NCBI GenBank assembly: GCA_024278345.1
Contig: JAJRTK010000196.1
Location: 1-26,578, forward strand
Source: a bacterium
Lineage (GTDB): Bacteria > CSSED10-310 > JAJRTK01
Length of the DNA: 26,578 nucleotides
Reading direction: 5' to 3'
Below, one piece after another: positions 1 to 7,710 of this stretch; within the stretch, counting starts at the first letter, position 1, and the number at the start of each line of letters is the position of its first letter. The notes under the pieces are model-generated. The model saw only the letters and a program-made list of their open reading frames with translations. It ran no database searches and was not told where the DNA came from. A program made the position numbers and the translations under genes.

Positions 1-49
1 GATTTGCCTACCCAAAACTTGGGCAAAAGCCAATCCACTAGCCATGGAA

Positions 50-57
50 GAACCTCC
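50..57. repeat. 8-bp direct repeat, left flank (candidate target-site duplication)
   Basis: GAACCTCC directly abuts the outer end of the left inverted-repeat arm that begins at 58. The same eight bases occur in the same orientation directly outside the right arm (259-266). Identical direct repeats exactly bounding perfect inverted repeats are what transposition leaves behind. Confidence 0.7.
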
Positions 58-258
58 GGCCTCGGTCATGGTACCGGCCACGGTTCAGATTTCAGACGCC
101 GCCCCGGGGCTTCCAGCCCTGGAACCCGGCGTAGGCTCCGCCTCCGGACCTCCGCTGGGAGCGCCGCTCCCAGACCCACGCCAGGGAGCCAGCTCCCTGG
201 ACCCACATCTTTGTGCGCTGCGCGCTTTTTTCGGGTGGCCGGTACCATGACCGAGGCC
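58..258. mobile_element. MITE-like element with 24-bp perfect terminal inverted repeats
   Basis: Bases 58-81 are the exact reverse complement of 235-258 (24 of 24; each arm contains the palindrome GGTACC), and pairing stops at 82/234. An 8-bp direct repeat flanks the pair. The 201-bp interior has no credible gene. It holds a run of hairpins: AGGC/GCCT (133-143), CTGGGAGC/GCTCCCAG (155-173) and CCAGGGAGC/GCTCCCTGG (181-200). The last two are each followed by ACCCAC. A GC-rich stretch and six Ts (226-231) precede the right arm. Too short for a transposase, it would have to be moved in trans. An 8-bp duplication is known for several IS families (for example IS6, ISL3 and IS66), but I cannot assign a parent. 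The remaining bases are unremarkable: 1-49 carry a small CCCAA/TTGGG hairpin (11-23), and 267-385 hold only the leader of the next gene. Confidence 0.7.
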
Positions 259-266
259 GAACCTCC
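259..266. repeat. 8-bp direct repeat, right flank (candidate target-site duplication)
   Basis: Second copy of GAACCTCC, immediately outside the right inverted-repeat arm. It matches 50-57 exactly and in the same orientation. Confidence 0.7.
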
Positions 267-385
267 CTCCTCGCCGGCAAAGTCCCCAGGTTGATATCGG
301 GAGGCGTCGTCGCGCCGCCACCGGAAGTGCGGGCAAATATGGTATCGTTAAATGAAGCTCTCTTTATGAACAGGAGTCCTTCCCG

Positions 386-1699
386 ATGCAAGTCTTGGCC
401 CGGTGGAAATCCGCCCTGATCGTTCCTCTGCTTTTGGCCGCCCGATGCGGAGACGGCGCCAGTGAACCGCCGGCCATCCAGGCCCCCCTGGATCGAGCAG
501 TGGCAGCCGGACTTCCCGGCGTCATCGCCCTTGTGGAAACTCCCGAAAGCGAACGAATCCTGGCCAGCTCCGGTCTTTCAAACCGGCAAACTGGCGAGCC
601 TATGAATCCGGGGGCTCTCTTCCGCATCGCCAGCAATTCCAAAACCTTCGTCGCCGCCGCCGCTGCCGAGCTGCACGCCCGGGGAACCCTGGGCCTGGAC
701 GATCCCATGAGCCGGTGGCTCCCGGATTCCGTGACCACGCGGATCGAGAATGGCGATAGCGTCACCTTGCGCCAGTTGCTCCACCACACGAGCGGAGTGT
801 ACGACTATCTGGCTAACGACGCCTTCTGGAATGCCGTCGATAGCGATCCCGCCCACCGATGGACAGCTCTGGAGGCACTGGCCTACGCATTCGATGAACC
901 AGCGCTCTTTCCCCCGGGGGAAGACTGGGACTATTCCAACAGCAATTACTTACTGGCCGGCCTGATCATCGACGCGGCCACGGGAAGCCATCATTCGGCC
1001 GCGATTCGTTCGTTGCTCCTCGAGCCCCTGGACCTGAAGGAGACTTTTTACGAATACCGGGATCCCCTGGTGGGGAACCTGGCGCACGGATATGCCGATA
1101 TCGACGGCGACGGCCGTCTCGACGACACCTACAGCTATGATCAGGGATACGGCCTGGCCGATGGAGGCCTCATTTCCACGGCCTCCGACCTCGCTCGCTT
1201 CATCGGGAAGATCGCCGGCTCCGGCGGCCCGTTGAGCGAGGCGGCACAACAAGAGCTTTCCAGCGGGTTCATCCCCCTTGGCGGTGGCGATGCCTACGGC
1301 CTTGGCATCGCCCGGATCGCGACGCCCCTGGGGACTGCGCTGGGACATGGAGGAAATGTCATGGGTTACGCCTCCGAAATGTTCTACTTCCAGGATCTGA
1401 GAACAGTGGTCGTGGTTTTCGCCAATGGCACGGACGATGCCCTGGATGGAATCTTCGAGCGCCTCGTCTCCGAGATTCTGCAAGCCGCGGGGAAAAGCCT
1501 TGGCCGTCGGCTGGAACCAGGGTGGCGTCCTCGAAAGAGGACACTCTACAGAGGGTCAAGGGCGGGGGAGCTTTTCCCGCGGAGCAGCGAAAACCGCTCT
1601 CTTCCGGGGCTCGCTACCCCTGTTTTCAACGGGCAATGGAACATGGCACGACGATTGCTGTCGAACCCCCCAGACACCAGCAGGAGGTTCACGCCATGA
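386..1699 (+). CDS. Serine beta-lactamase / D-alanyl-D-alanine carboxypeptidase family protein
   Basis: This 437-residue protein belongs to the class C beta-lactamase / penicillin-binding-like serine hydrolases (PF00144), exported enzymes acting on peptidoglycan peptides, beta-lactams or esters. All three family motifs are present: SxxK at S83-N-S-K86, YxN at Y183-S-N185 and HGG from H321. The start is supported by AGGAG at 371-375. The N-terminus (about 1-21) is hydrophobic and ends LLLAARC, a poor lipobox with Arg at -1, so a plain signal peptide or an atypical lipoprotein is possible. The family domain seems to end near residue 370. The last 65 or so residues are Arg/Pro-rich, resemble nothing I know, and lie over small GC hairpins, so a lost stop or frameshift near 1490 is possible. 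The stop overlaps the next start as ATGA. The true substrate cannot be told from sequence. Confidence 0.88.
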   Translation: MQVLARWKSALIVPLLLAARCGDGASEPPAIQAPLDRAVAAGLPGVIALVETPESERILASSGLSNRQTGEPMNPGALFRIASNSKTFVAAAAAELHARGTLGLDDPMSRWLPDSVTTRIENGDSVTLRQLLHHTSGVYDYLANDAFWNAVDSDPAHRWTALEALAYAFDEPALFPPGEDWDYSNSNYLLAGLIIDAATGSHHSAAIRSLLLEPLDLKETFYEYRDPLVGNLAHGYADIDGDGRLDDTYSYDQGYGLADGGLISTASDLARFIGKIAGSGGPLSEAAQQELSSGFIPLGGGDAYGLGIARIATPLGTALGHGGNVMGYASEMFYFQDLRTVVVVFANGTDDALDGIFERLVSEILQAAGKSLGRRLEPGWRPRKRTLYRGSRAGELFPRSSENRSLPGLATPVFNGQWNMARRLLSNPPDTSRRFTP

Positions 1700-2355
1700 G
1701 AATCGCAACACTCGCCATTCTTGCCACACTCGCCGTCACCATTGGCATCAACGATGCCAACGCCCGAGACAGAGACTCCAAGATCCGTATCCGACCGGTG
1801 CCCGATCCCTACAACCGCCCTGTTCGGGTCGAAGTCTGGACGGATCGGAGGGAGGGCTCCACTTACTGCGCCGGAGATTCGATCCGGATCTTTTTCCGAA
1901 CTAATATCGACGCCTACGTCACCATTTACGACCTCAACACCCAGGGCCGGGTAAACGTTCTTTTCCCCAACCGCTACCACCGGGACAACTTCGTTCGGGG
2001 CGGGCGCACCTATTCACTCCCCAGCGGTTACGGCTACCGCCTGATGGTGGAAGGCCCTCGGGGCTGGGAGTATCTCCGCGCCGTCGCGACGACGAACCGA
2101 AGCTGGCACTACCGCCACGGAAGAAGACCCCCGGTCTGGCGCCGCAACTGGAGCCACCGCAAGGGTCTGGCCCCCGAATCCTTGGACCGGGAGATCCGCT
2201 CCAAGATTGTGGAGATCCCGGACTACGACGTCTCGGTAGATGTCGATGAAACTTCGATCTTCGTGGAAGGGTGGCGCCAATGTCGTGGCGGAGGCTGGGA
2301 TGATCGACGGTATCCCCCTTATGAACCCAACGAGGTTTATCCCTGGAAAAAATAA
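1696..2355 (+). CDS. DUF4384 domain-containing exported protein
   Basis: This is a 219-residue protein. Its start at 1696 is preceded by a strong AGGAGG (1682-1687) and overlaps the previous stop as ATGA, suggesting translational coupling. Residues 1-24 form a signal peptide ending near NDANA. Residues about 45-135 match the DUF4384 pattern: a segment describing exposed strands (YVTIYDLNTQGRVNVLFPN), then an RGGRTYSLPSGYGYRL stretch and a GPRGWEYLRAVAT ending. DUF4384 domains occur in secreted or envelope proteins and have no known enzymatic activity. The C-terminal third is rich in Arg, Trp and Tyr, with a short GGG turn before the end, and has no family that I recognise. A longer reading frame open from 1522 overlaps the lactamase and lacks a ribosome-binding site, so the shorter start is preferred. 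Confidence 0.8.
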   Translation: MRIATLAILATLAVTIGINDANARDRDSKIRIRPVPDPYNRPVRVEVWTDRREGSTYCAGDSIRIFFRTNIDAYVTIYDLNTQGRVNVLFPNRYHRDNFVRGGRTYSLPSGYGYRLMVEGPRGWEYLRAVATTNRSWHYRHGRRPPVWRRNWSHRKGLAPESLDREIRSKIVEIPDYDVSVDVDETSIFVEGWRQCRGGGWDDRRYPPYEPNEVYPWKK

Positions 2356-2375
2356 CGCTCCAGACACCAATTCGG

Positions 2376-2419
2376 GGGGCGGGAGAAACTCACCGCCCCA
2401 CCGGGGTGGCCCGGGCCAC
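2376..2419. terminator. Hairpins between convergent genes
   Basis: Two inverted repeats fill the gap between convergent stops at 2355 and 2459. GGGGCGG/CCGCCCC pairs 2376-2382 with 2393-2399, and a 14-bp perfect palindrome (GTGGCCCGGGCCAC) lies at 2406-2419. No T-run follows on either strand, so a bidirectional terminator role is inferred from position only. Confidence 0.3.
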
Positions 2420-2458
2420 GAGGAAAGCTACGACCGATGGGAGGCAAGGCCGCGCCGC

Positions 2459-3532
2459 TTACACGGCAACCCGCTCACGGCGGCCTCCCCAGTCTCCCTC
2501 CCGACCCGAAAACCGACCGGCCATGGGCGAGCCGCAGCTCTTGCAACGACCCCGGTGGTCGAGACGGTAAGCGCCCAACCGATACCAGTTCCTTTGGATC
2601 ACCGGATCTCCGCACTGGGCGCAATAGGTGCTCTGCCCCGACTCGTCATGAACATTGCCGGTGTAGACGTGATGAAGGCCCGCCCCGCGGGCCTTTTTTC
2701 TTGCACTCTTCAGAAGCGCCTCCGAGGTGCGCTGGATTTCGAGCATTTTGAAGTCAGGATGGAACGCCGTGAGATGCAGCGGAACCGAGGGCCCCAGGTT
2801 TTCGGCGTACCAGTCGAACATCCGGGAAAGCTCGTCGGCGGAATCGTTCTGCCCCGGAATCAAGAGCGTCGTCACCTCGAACCAGACATCGGTCTCGTGC
2901 CGGAGAAATCGGAGCGTGTCCAGGACCGGCTCCAGATGGCCAAAGCAGAGCTTCTGATAAAACTGTTCTGAAAAGGCCTTGAGATCGATGTTCACGGCGT
3001 CCATTGCGGAAAAGAACTCCCGCCGCGCCTTAGCCGTGATATATCCCGCCGTCACGGCAACCGTGGAAATCCCCAAATCGTGGCAAGCCCGTGCGGCCTC
3101 GATAGCGTATTCCGCCCAGATCACCGGGTCATTGTAGGTAAACGCCACGCTCCGGGAACCGGCGCGCTGGGCTGCTTCGGCGATGGCGGACGGCTCGGCC
3201 AAATCGCTCAGCCGCTCGATCTCCCGCGCCTTGGAAATATCCCAGTTCTGGCAAAACCGGCATCCCAGGTTGCAGCCGGCTGTACCAAACGAAAGAACAC
3301 TGGTTCCTGGAAAAAAATGATTGAGAGGCTTCTTTTCGATGGGATCGAGGCAAAACCCCGTGGACCGGCCCCAGGTGGTCAAAACCATGCGACCTTCCCG
3401 GTTCTGGCGCACGAAACAGAACGCTCGCTGCCCCTCGCGGAGCCGGCAGGTCCTGGGACAAAGGTCGCACTGAATCCGCCCGTCCTCCAGCGGGTGCCAC
3501 CAACGTCCCTCGTAAAGTCCCGCCTCCTTCAT
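2459..3532 (-). CDS. amrS: AmmeMemoRadiSam system radical SAM enzyme
   Basis: This 357-residue protein matches the AmrS family (TIGR04337-type), formerly annotated as pyruvate-formate-lyase-activating-like proteins. The radical-SAM [4Fe-4S] motif CNLGCRFC lies at C87, C91 and C94. The N-terminus has the family's extra cysteines (C22, C25, C29), and the C-terminus has CxxC pairs (CAQC, CKSC) resembling a small zinc ribbon. GTAGCNLGC, TYNDPVIWAEY and VNIDLKAFSEQFYQKL are typical of the group. The enzyme is cytoplasmic; its natural reaction is not established, and it usually co-occurs with AMMECR1 and Memo proteins, neither of which is encoded here. GGGAGG sits just upstream of the ATG. The frame ends in a Gly/Arg-rich tail of about 20 residues. 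The glycosyltransferase gene lies upstream on the same strand across a 211-bp gap in which I see nothing. Confidence 0.93.
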   Translation of the reverse strand: MKEAGLYEGRWWHPLEDGRIQCDLCPRTCRLREGQRAFCFVRQNREGRMVLTTWGRSTGFCLDPIEKKPLNHFFPGTSVLSFGTAGCNLGCRFCQNWDISKAREIERLSDLAEPSAIAEAAQRAGSRSVAFTYNDPVIWAEYAIEAARACHDLGISTVAVTAGYITAKARREFFSAMDAVNIDLKAFSEQFYQKLCFGHLEPVLDTLRFLRHETDVWFEVTTLLIPGQNDSADELSRMFDWYAENLGPSVPLHLTAFHPDFKMLEIQRTSEALLKSARKKARGAGLHHVYTGNVHDESGQSTYCAQCGDPVIQRNWYRLGAYRLDHRGRCKSCGSPMAGRFSGREGDWGGRRERVAV

Positions 3533-3743
3533 CGGCCACCTCCCTCACTCGTGCCGGCCGCGCCCGAGAGTGCTCCCCCCCACAGCGAAGAGCCTCGAGA
3601 CCCACCGGCTTCCGGTTCATGTTGCCCCAGCATCTCCCAGGAAACCAACCGCACGCCCGCTCAAAAGATCCCACCGGCGCCATTTCAGATCGGCCGGCAG
3701 GCGCGATTCGACGACCGGAAAGCCCTCGGCCGCAACGGAGCGA

Positions 3744-5477
3744 TTATTGCGGACGTTCGGGCAGCCGTTCCTCTCGGTCGGCGGCGTCCCCGGCCGCGGC
3801 GGGCGGTCGGGCAACCGATCCTTTCCGCCCACGGCGCAAACGGCGGCGACCACCGCGCTTCCTGGCCGCTGGCTGCGACCGGCAGAGCTTCAGTTCCCGC
3901 AGGCGCTCCATCCGGCGGACAATCCAATCGGGATAGTCCCCAAAGCGGACGACGACGATTCCATCGATATCCCGGACGGAACCTGCGGCAGGCCACAACG
4001 GCATTTCGGCGACGCGGTCCGCGATCCGGCACCGGGTCCTGTCCGTGATCACCCGAAGATTGCTCATGCCCAGAAGACCCAAGTAATTCCGGATCCGGAC
4101 GGGATGACCATCGTCCCACTCGAAAACGGAGCTTCCCGTCGTCGCCGTATGGCCCCGCAAATACGAAACCTCGTTCGGAAAGGGTAACGCCCCGGCAAAA
4201 TCTACCCAGTATTCCTTGTGGAGATCGAAGTCATCGACCACCTCTACGATCCTCTCGTAAACCTGGCTGGCAGTAAGTTCATCGTGAACGGCCACGAACT
4301 CCTGGGAAAAGGAAGCATAGCTCTGGAGCTGCAAGAACTGGAGCACCACCAGAATTGCCAGCAGCTTCGAGGAGACCCGAACCATCGACCAACGCGAGGT
4401 CATCGCCGAGTAGGCCACGAACCAGTAGACGAACGGCACGGCCAGGAGAACGCGATAGGGAAGACGGCCGCCACTCACCAGGTGGAACAGGAAAGGACTT
4501 AGCAGCAGGGTGGCCAACCCCAACGCCCTCAGCAAGAATCCCCCCGAAGACAGACCCTCCGGGACCTCCGACGGAAACAGCCCAGAAGCCAGACCCAAGG
4601 CGAAAAGGAGTCCGGAAAAACCCAGCAACCCGCGAAAGACCACGTTCCAGCCCCCGTACAGGGAAACGGCCACGCACGCGGTGCGCCCAAGCACCCCTCC
4701 AGGGGACCGGAGCAGCTCTTCGGGATGGAAAAAGTCCGCAATATAGATGGGCGCGAGGCCGGCGAACGACATGGAAACCTTCCAGATCAAGGCGTACAAG
4801 ATGAGGGCCGTCAGCGTCACGGCAAAGAGCTTCCCCAGGAAGCGGGCGAAAGCGGCAAAGCCGCGGCACTCCTTCGAGCGAAGCGCCGCTCCCACGGCAA
4901 CCGTCCAAGAAACGAGAACCGCCGACTGGTAGATGGAGACGCAGAAAGCCACCAAAATGACAAAGAGCAGGCGCCCGGAAAAACGCTTGAAACCAAAACT
5001 GGCCCCGGCGAGAGACGCCAGGAAGAGCGCCACTCCATTGGAGAAGAGCGTGCTCTTGAACTCCACGATGTAGTGCCACACGGGGAATCCCGCGAAGAGG
5101 GCGAAGGAGGCTAGCACCAGCAGCGTGACCTCGACCCGGACGGCACGGCAGAAGATCAAGAACGAGGCGGCCAGGAAAACCGCGAACAAGAGCAACGCGA
5201 AGTAGGGATTCAACGGAGGGTGGAGCTGCAGAGACTGGAAAAGAAACGTGCCCCACCTCCCCTTGGCAATCCAAAAAAGCGCGTCGGGATGGTGGGTCAA
5301 TAACTCGTCATCGACGCGAAGGCGGTACTCGGAAAACTCGGAGAAGAAGAAGAGCGCGAAGATCCCCACGCAGACCAGGAGATGGCGTACATGCCGCTCC
5401 CAGAGGGAGTCGATGAAAGACTCCAGCCGCCCCAGGCTCCAACGTTCCCGTGCCGAACCTTCCTGAAACGCTTCCAT
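3744..5477 (-). CDS. Polytopic glucosyltransferase domain protein (GtrII / PF14264-like)
   Basis: This is a 577-residue integral membrane protein with about ten hydrophobic segments between residues 33 and 400. The first helix (33-46) is followed by an extracytoplasmic VDD (D56, D57) and a WIAKGRW segment (69-75). That arrangement is characteristic of the Glucos_trans_II family, which includes phage-type O-antigen glucosyltransferases that use lipid-linked glucose in the periplasm. The region after about residue 400 is soluble, and the last 45 residues are strongly basic (RKRGGRRRLRRGRKG) with no known counterpart. The start follows AAGGAGGAGG. Neither a GtrA-like flippase nor a GtrB-like bactoprenol glucosyltransferase lies next to it, so substrate and acceptor are unknown. 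The family call rests on topology and the acidic motif rather than long identity. Confidence 0.68.
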   Translation of the reverse strand: MEAFQEGSARERWSLGRLESFIDSLWERHVRHLLVCVGIFALFFFSEFSEYRLRVDDELLTHHPDALFWIAKGRWGTFLFQSLQLHPPLNPYFALLLFAVFLAASFLIFCRAVRVEVTLLVLASFALFAGFPVWHYIVEFKSTLFSNGVALFLASLAGASFGFKRFSGRLLFVILVAFCVSIYQSAVLVSWTVAVGAALRSKECRGFAAFARFLGKLFAVTLTALILYALIWKVSMSFAGLAPIYIADFFHPEELLRSPGGVLGRTACVAVSLYGGWNVVFRGLLGFSGLLFALGLASGLFPSEVPEGLSSGGFLLRALGLATLLLSPFLFHLVSGGRLPYRVLLAVPFVYWFVAYSAMTSRWSMVRVSSKLLAILVVLQFLQLQSYASFSQEFVAVHDELTASQVYERIVEVVDDFDLHKEYWVDFAGALPFPNEVSYLRGHTATTGSSVFEWDDGHPVRIRNYLGLLGMSNLRVITDRTRCRIADRVAEMPLWPAAGSVRDIDGIVVVRFGDYPDWIVRRMERLRELKLCRSQPAARKRGGRRRLRRGRKGSVARPPAAAGDAADREERLPERPQ

Positions 5478-5490
5478 GGAACCTCCTCCT

Positions 5491-5513
5491 TGGTTTCTCC
5501 AACCCGGAAACCA
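5491..5513 (-). promoter_or_regulatory. Leader hairpin beside the ribosome-binding site of the glucosyltransferase gene
   Basis: TGGTTTC (5491-5497) is the reverse complement of GAAACCA (5507-5513). In the minus-strand mRNA this 7-bp stem ends immediately before AAGGAGGAGG, the ribosome-binding site for the ATG at 5477. It could affect ribosome access, but this is positional inference. The remaining leader and intergenic bases 5514-5784 show no other clear feature. Confidence 0.3.
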
Positions 5514-5784
5514 TGCCAGAGAACGGAAACCACCCTAACAGCGAACGCCGCAACAAAAAAACGGACTGCAGGACGTCGCAACGCCGAAAAACTCGATTGT
5601 GAGACGCTTGCAGGACACGAATCCCGAAGACTGATTTCTTTTCTTTTGGTCGGGGTCCGGTCGGGTCGGCACTACCCACGCCTGCGGCATGAGTTCCCCC
5701 CCCGCCCCTCCCCTATCATCGCCCTCCAACCGGCCAGCCCGCTGGCGGGCCACGGCCTCCGGTCTTTTAGCCTTCCGGCCTTTC

Positions 5785-6149
5785 GCATGGAGGCCTTCCG
5801 GCCTCCATGCTGGCGTGTACTTTCACGGTAAGCGGAACAGCTAGTGGCAACTTCAGATTCGCCGCATGAAGTTTGGGCCTGCCGGTGCTTCTGGCGGCGC
5901 CTTCGCGACGCTCGGCGGGCACACGCCTCGCGTTGCGCGGCGGTCGTTCGGGGACTCCGTCCCCAATCCCCTGGCAGGGCTTTGCCCTGCACCCACCAGG
6001 GAGCGAGCTCATCTTCCCGTTGCCACGAAGGGCAACGGGATCCCAGCCCATATTCATGTACGCCGCGCGGTTTCGCTTTTGTTGCAGCGGGTATCCCGCC
6101 TTGGGTGGATGACCCATCCCCTCATCGCGCTACCGGGCACCCGCGCCCG
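5785..6149. other. Hairpin-dense intergenic block (candidate structured RNA or decayed repeat element)
   Basis: This gene-free stretch contains at least seven perfectly paired stems in 365 bp. They are an 11-bp palindrome arm pair (5785-5795/5800-5810), GGGGAC/GTCCCC (5950-5964), GCAGGGC/GCCCTGC (5974-5990, followed by ACCCAC), CCCGTTGCC/GGCAACGGG (6016-6039), GCGGG/CCCGC (6087-6099), TGGGT/ACCCA (6102-6116) and CGGGC/GCCCG (6134-6149). CCAGGGAGCGAGCTC (5997-6011) matches CCAGGGAGCCAGCTC in the element near base 181 with one difference, so the two regions may belong to related repeat families. No terminal inverted repeats or protein signature were found. Open frames crossing it look like chance products of GC-rich DNA. 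Confidence 0.5.
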
Positions 6150-6187
6150 TACAAAACAGAAGGCCGGGTTGCAATGGCCCGACCTTC
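6150..6187 (-). terminator. Likely Rho-independent terminator of the DegP gene
   Basis: Arms 6159-6168 and 6178-6187 pair around a 9-nt loop. Read as minus-strand RNA, all ten pairs form, with one U-G wobble; the plus-strand version would contain a C-A mismatch, so the hairpin is built for the minus strand. A U-rich stretch (UGUUUUGU) follows it, about 45 nt after the DegP stop. Confidence 0.6.
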
Positions 6188-6231
6188 CAGGGGGGGAGGA
6201 GTTTCGTCCGATTGAGACGAAAGGAGGAGAT

Positions 6232-7650
6232 TTAGTCGTCCAGCTTGACGACAAGGAAAATGTTTCCAGAACGGCCTCGGCCATCGCTTCGTTCGACGAG
6301 AAACAGGAGCGAATCGGTGGCGGAATTTAGGATCTCTTGGAGATCACTTGCGGAGGCTATGGGTTTTCGTTCCGCTTCCCGGATGACATCACCTCGGCGA
6401 AGTCCAGCTTTGTCCGCGGGTGAACCGGGTTCCACGGAGAGGACCAGGAGTCCACCGGCCTCATCCCGGCTGGTGCGCACCTGAATGCCCAACTTCAGGG
6501 CCGATGGGCCGCTTTGCTCGGCGGCGACCAGATCTTGCCCGTCCCGGGGCATAGGCTGAAGCTTCGCCTTGAGGCTGACTTCCTTGCCATCTCTTAGGAT
6601 CGTGATTTCAATGGGCACGCCCGTGGGCGACTGGGCGACGATGAAGGGCAGCTCCCGCATTTCCTTGATCTCACGCCCGTCGAACCGCAGAATGATATCG
6701 CCTTTCACGATCCCGGCCTCTTCGGCGGCAGAGCCTTCCATCACCGACGAAACCAAAGCGCCGTGAGCGCGCTCCATTCCAAACTTTTTGGCCAGCGCCG
6801 GGTCAATCTTCTGAATATTGACTCCCAGCAGGGCACGCTGAACGCGACCTGTCTTTAGGAGCTGGGGCAGAACGGCCTTGGCCATATTGACGGGAACGGC
6901 AAACCCCAAGCCCTGGCCGCCGGGAATGATCGCCGTATTGATACCCACAACTTCCCCGGCTGTATTGAAGAGAGGCCCGCCGCTATTTCCGGGGTTGATG
7001 GAAGCATCCGTCTGGATGAAGTCATCGTAACTCCCGGTTCCAAGGTAGCGTTTTTTCGCACTGACGATGCCCACGGTAACCGTGTGCTCCAAGCCGTAAG
7101 GATTCCCGATGGCCATGACCCACTCACCGATCTGGAGAGAATCAGAGTCACCTAGGGGAACCGTCGGCAGATCGCTGGGAGAATCCTTGAGCTTTAGAAG
7201 AGCCAGGTCGGTCTTCGGATCGGAGCCAATGACCTCAGCGACATAGGTACCATCATCCGTGAGGCGGACCACGATTTCGGTGGCGTCCTTGATCACGTGG
7301 TGGTTTGTCACGACATAGCCATCTTCGCGGATGATGAAGCCCGAGCCGCTGCCCTCTTGCTGCCGGCGCCGCATATTCGGGTGACCGAACTCAAAAAAGA
7401 AACCTCTCGGCATAGCTGGGGTTTCCACGGTCTTGGTGACTTGTATGTGAACGACAGCCGGAGAAAGCTTTTTCGCCAAGGCGACAAAAGGTGATGTCAC
7501 GGGCGCCTTGATGGTGGGACCCTCGTGCCATAGCTCCTGAGCCTCGGCGTTGAGGCGGGCAAAGGACATACCGCCCAAGCCTAAGGAGAAGAGCAGGGTG
7601 AGGATAAGCCCCCCCCTCCGCATTCTTTTTTTTGTCAGGTTGCGTGCCAT
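6232..7650 (-). CDS. degP: DegP/HtrA (Do family) periplasmic serine endopeptidase
   Basis: This 472-residue envelope protease/chaperone cleaves misfolded exported proteins. The catalytic triad is visible: H118 in TNHHV, D148 in KTDLALL and S223 in NPGNSGGPL. An N-terminal signal or anchor segment covers about residues 13-31, and a linker containing an Arg/Gln-rich patch precedes the protease. Two PDZ domains follow (about 265-355 and 380-465), with LLGVNIQKI and KLGIQVRT as their first strands and GSAAEEAGIVKGDII and GSPADKAGLRRGDVI as their cores. The length is normal for the family. An ATG 15 bases upstream (7665) exists, but GGAGGG (7658-7663) lies between the two ATGs, seven bases before the inner one, so the inner start is chosen. 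A terminator follows at 6150-6187. The gene is divergent from the zinc-ribbon/TPR gene. Confidence 0.95.
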   Translation of the reverse strand: MARNLTKKRMRRGGLILTLLFSLGLGGMSFARLNAEAQELWHEGPTIKAPVTSPFVALAKKLSPAVVHIQVTKTVETPAMPRGFFFEFGHPNMRRRQQEGSGSGFIIREDGYVVTNHHVIKDATEIVVRLTDDGTYVAEVIGSDPKTDLALLKLKDSPSDLPTVPLGDSDSLQIGEWVMAIGNPYGLEHTVTVGIVSAKKRYLGTGSYDDFIQTDASINPGNSGGPLFNTAGEVVGINTAIIPGGQGLGFAVPVNMAKAVLPQLLKTGRVQRALLGVNIQKIDPALAKKFGMERAHGALVSSVMEGSAAEEAGIVKGDIILRFDGREIKEMRELPFIVAQSPTGVPIEITILRDGKEVSLKAKLQPMPRDGQDLVAAEQSGPSALKLGIQVRTSRDEAGGLLVLSVEPGSPADKAGLRRGDVIREAERKPIASASDLQEILNSATDSLLFLVERSDGRGRSGNIFLVVKLDD

Positions 7651-7657
7651 GATGTTT

Positions 7658-7663
7658 CCCTCC
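7658..7663 (-). promoter_or_regulatory. Ribosome-binding site deciding the DegP start
   Basis: GGAGGG on the minus strand lies seven bases before the ATG at 7650 and inside the reading frame that would begin at 7665. This favours the inner start. Confidence 0.75.
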
Positions 7664-7710
7664 ATCTTAATGAACTCGAAAGCTGCTATTTTCCTAACTG
7701 ATACCTGTAC

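Noticed and set aside
4-419. Short open frames in the first 400 bases on both strands
   Set aside because: They cross the inverted repeats and hairpins of the MITE-like element, have no ribosome-binding sites and give low-complexity translations.
2240-2971. Open frame of 243 codons on the plus strand
   Set aside because: It runs antisense through the amrS gene, and its translation is low-complexity with no family resemblance; the minus-strand frame carries the catalytic motifs.
3080-4048. Open frame of 322 codons on the plus strand
   Set aside because: Antisense to amrS and the glucosyltransferase, Pro/Arg-rich and typical of GC-rich shadow frames.
5785-6187. HEARO/OMEGA-type guide RNA or group II intron fragment
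   Set aside because: The stem-rich layout made me consider it, but there is no IscB/IsrB/TnpB or reverse-transcriptase gene in the window and I cannot match a specific fold by eye.
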